A stretch of DNA of 7,425 bases from Anaerolineales bacterium. GTDB taxonomy: Bacteria; Chloroflexota; Anaerolineae; Anaerolineales; UBA4823. The notes under the pieces are model-generated. The model searched no databases, had not been told where the DNA came from, and saw only the letters and a list, made by a program, of their open reading frames with translations. Every line of letters begins with the position of its first letter. Position 1 is the stretch's first letter. Below are positions 6,676-7,425 of this stretch, piece by piece. The stretch spans positions 6,641-14,065 of the forward strand of contig JAOAHK010000025.1 in the NCBI GenBank assembly GCA_026415275.1. The letters are read 5' to 3'. The translations under genes were made by a program, and so were the position numbers.

Positions 6676-7425
6676 GCGATGTCTTGCTTTGGTATTTCGC
6701 CGTTACTTTGCTAGGTTGGCTGAGCTTCCCAATCGCATTTTGGTTCTTCCGCCGCTTGCCCGATCGGGGCTATGCTTTCAGCCGTGCTCTGGGCTTGCTC
6801 TTGTGGGGCTATATCTTCTGGCTGTTGACCTCGCTTCACCTGACCTACAACCGCGGTGAGGGGATTGTCTTTGCTCTGGTTGTTGTGCTTGGGTTTAGTT
6901 TTTTTCTGTTCCTCAAAATTGGCAAAGCAGAGTTTCTGCAGTGGTGGCGAGACCACCGCGCTCAAGTTGGGGTGATGGAAGCTTTGTTTGCCCTGGCTTT
7001 TGTTGCGCTGGCAGTGACCCGCGCCGCAAACCCAGAAGCGCTTGGCACCGAAAAGCCAATGGAACTAGCATTCATCAATGCCATCCTGCGCTCGGAGACC
7101 TTTCCGCCTCACGACCCTTGGCTTTCTGGGTATGCTATTTCTTATTATTACTTTGGCTATATTCTGGTGGCAATGCTGGCAAAACTGTGCGGCACCAGCG
7201 GGGCAGTGGCGTTTAACCTAGGCACCGCTTTGGTCTTTGCTCTGAGCGCGCTCGGCGCCTATGGTTTATTGACCAACCTATTGACCCTTCAATTTGCCAA
7301 ACGCTTTCATTGGAAGCCCTTGCTGGCGCCTTTGCTGGTGCTGTTGGTGGGCAATTTGGGCGGGTTATTGGAGGTCATGCACGCTGCGGGGATGTTCTGG
7401 CAACAGCGCAATGGCGTTTGGGTCT
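6672..7425 (+). CDS. Stand-alone DUF2298 (Chlor_Arch_YYY) membrane protein, 3'-partial
   Basis: The first 251 codons of a polytopic membrane protein, cut by the window end. Single-module members of this family are, from memory, about 700-900 residues long, so roughly a third is visible. It is a clear paralogue of the C-terminal module of the gene before it. W7-Y, L14-G-W16, D31-R-G-Y34 and S37-R38 align without gaps at an offset of 834 residues. E127-K-P-M, N136-A-I-L, F-P-P-x-D-P-W and Y158-Y-Y-F-G162 align at an offset of 836. Over the 36 residues from E127 to G162 I count 21 identities. There is no GT39 module and no linker: the start Met falls at the DUF2298 boundary of the fused neighbour. 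The ATG overlaps the upstream stop by four bases and has GAGGT nine bases upstream, so the two genes are probably co-transcribed and translationally coupled. The reaction is unknown; a GT-C-like membrane enzyme is only a guess. The DxHxH, RMNTVFKFY and C-terminal motifs of the family would lie beyond the window. Confidence 0.88.
   Translation, partial: MSDVLLWYFAVTLLGWLSFPIAFWFFRRLPDRGYAFSRALGLLLWGYIFWLLTSLHLTYNRGEGIVFALVVVLGFSFFLFLKIGKAEFLQWWRDHRAQVGVMEALFALAFVALAVTRAANPEALGTEKPMELAFINAILRSETFPPHDPWLSGYAISYYYFGYILVAMLAKLCGTSGAVAFNLGTALVFALSALGAYGLLTNLLTLQFAKRFHWKPLLAPLLVLLVGNLGGLLEVMHAAGMFWQQRNGVWV

Overview
The window is a densely packed, one-directional stretch of bacterial DNA. Three large genes for polytopic membrane proteins lie on the + strand, and two of them run off the window ends. 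I infer a Chloroflexota host, most likely class Anaerolineae. The main reason is two adjacent proteins of the DUF2298 / Chlor_Arch_YYY type, a family known mainly from Chloroflexi and archaea; one of them is fused to a GT39-like glycosyltransferase. The moderately GC-rich bacterial codon use and the Shine-Dalgarno-like spacing also fit. No rRNA, tRNA or housekeeping marker is present, so the taxonomy is an inference.

Layout. Bases 3-1712 hold the 3' part, probably nearly all, of a GT39/ArnT-like membrane glycosyltransferase whose frame is still open at the left edge. A 37-base gap follows, with no convincing promoter or terminator. Bases 1750-6675 encode a 1641-residue protein. Its N-terminal half is a second GT39-like module with a large extracytoplasmic domain, and its C-terminal half is a complete DUF2298 module carrying the YYYYG, DxHxH, RMNTVFKFY and TGLPxVxGW signatures. 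Bases 6672-7425 begin a stand-alone DUF2298 gene that overlaps the previous stop by ATGA and is cut by the right edge. Inside the large gene, bases 2301-2385 are two diverged tandem copies of a GC-rich palindromic repeat. They are read in frame as a proline/glycine-rich loop.

How the genes may work together. The tight spacing, the 4-base overlap and the shared strand point to one transcription unit. GT39 enzymes use polyprenyl-phosphate-linked sugars outside the cytoplasmic membrane. DUF2298 proteins have no established reaction, but their layout (many membrane helices, acidic and histidine motifs in loops, a soluble C-terminal tail) resembles GT-C glycosyltransferases. The simplest reading is a set of membrane enzymes modifying a cell-surface glycan, lipid or protein; the substrate cannot be read from the sequence.

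Nothing here indicates a phage, CRISPR, toxin or transposon system. The most notable items are the glycosyltransferase-DUF2298 fusion, the tandem stand-alone paralogue that starts exactly at the fusion's domain boundary, and the palindromic repeat domesticated into coding sequence.
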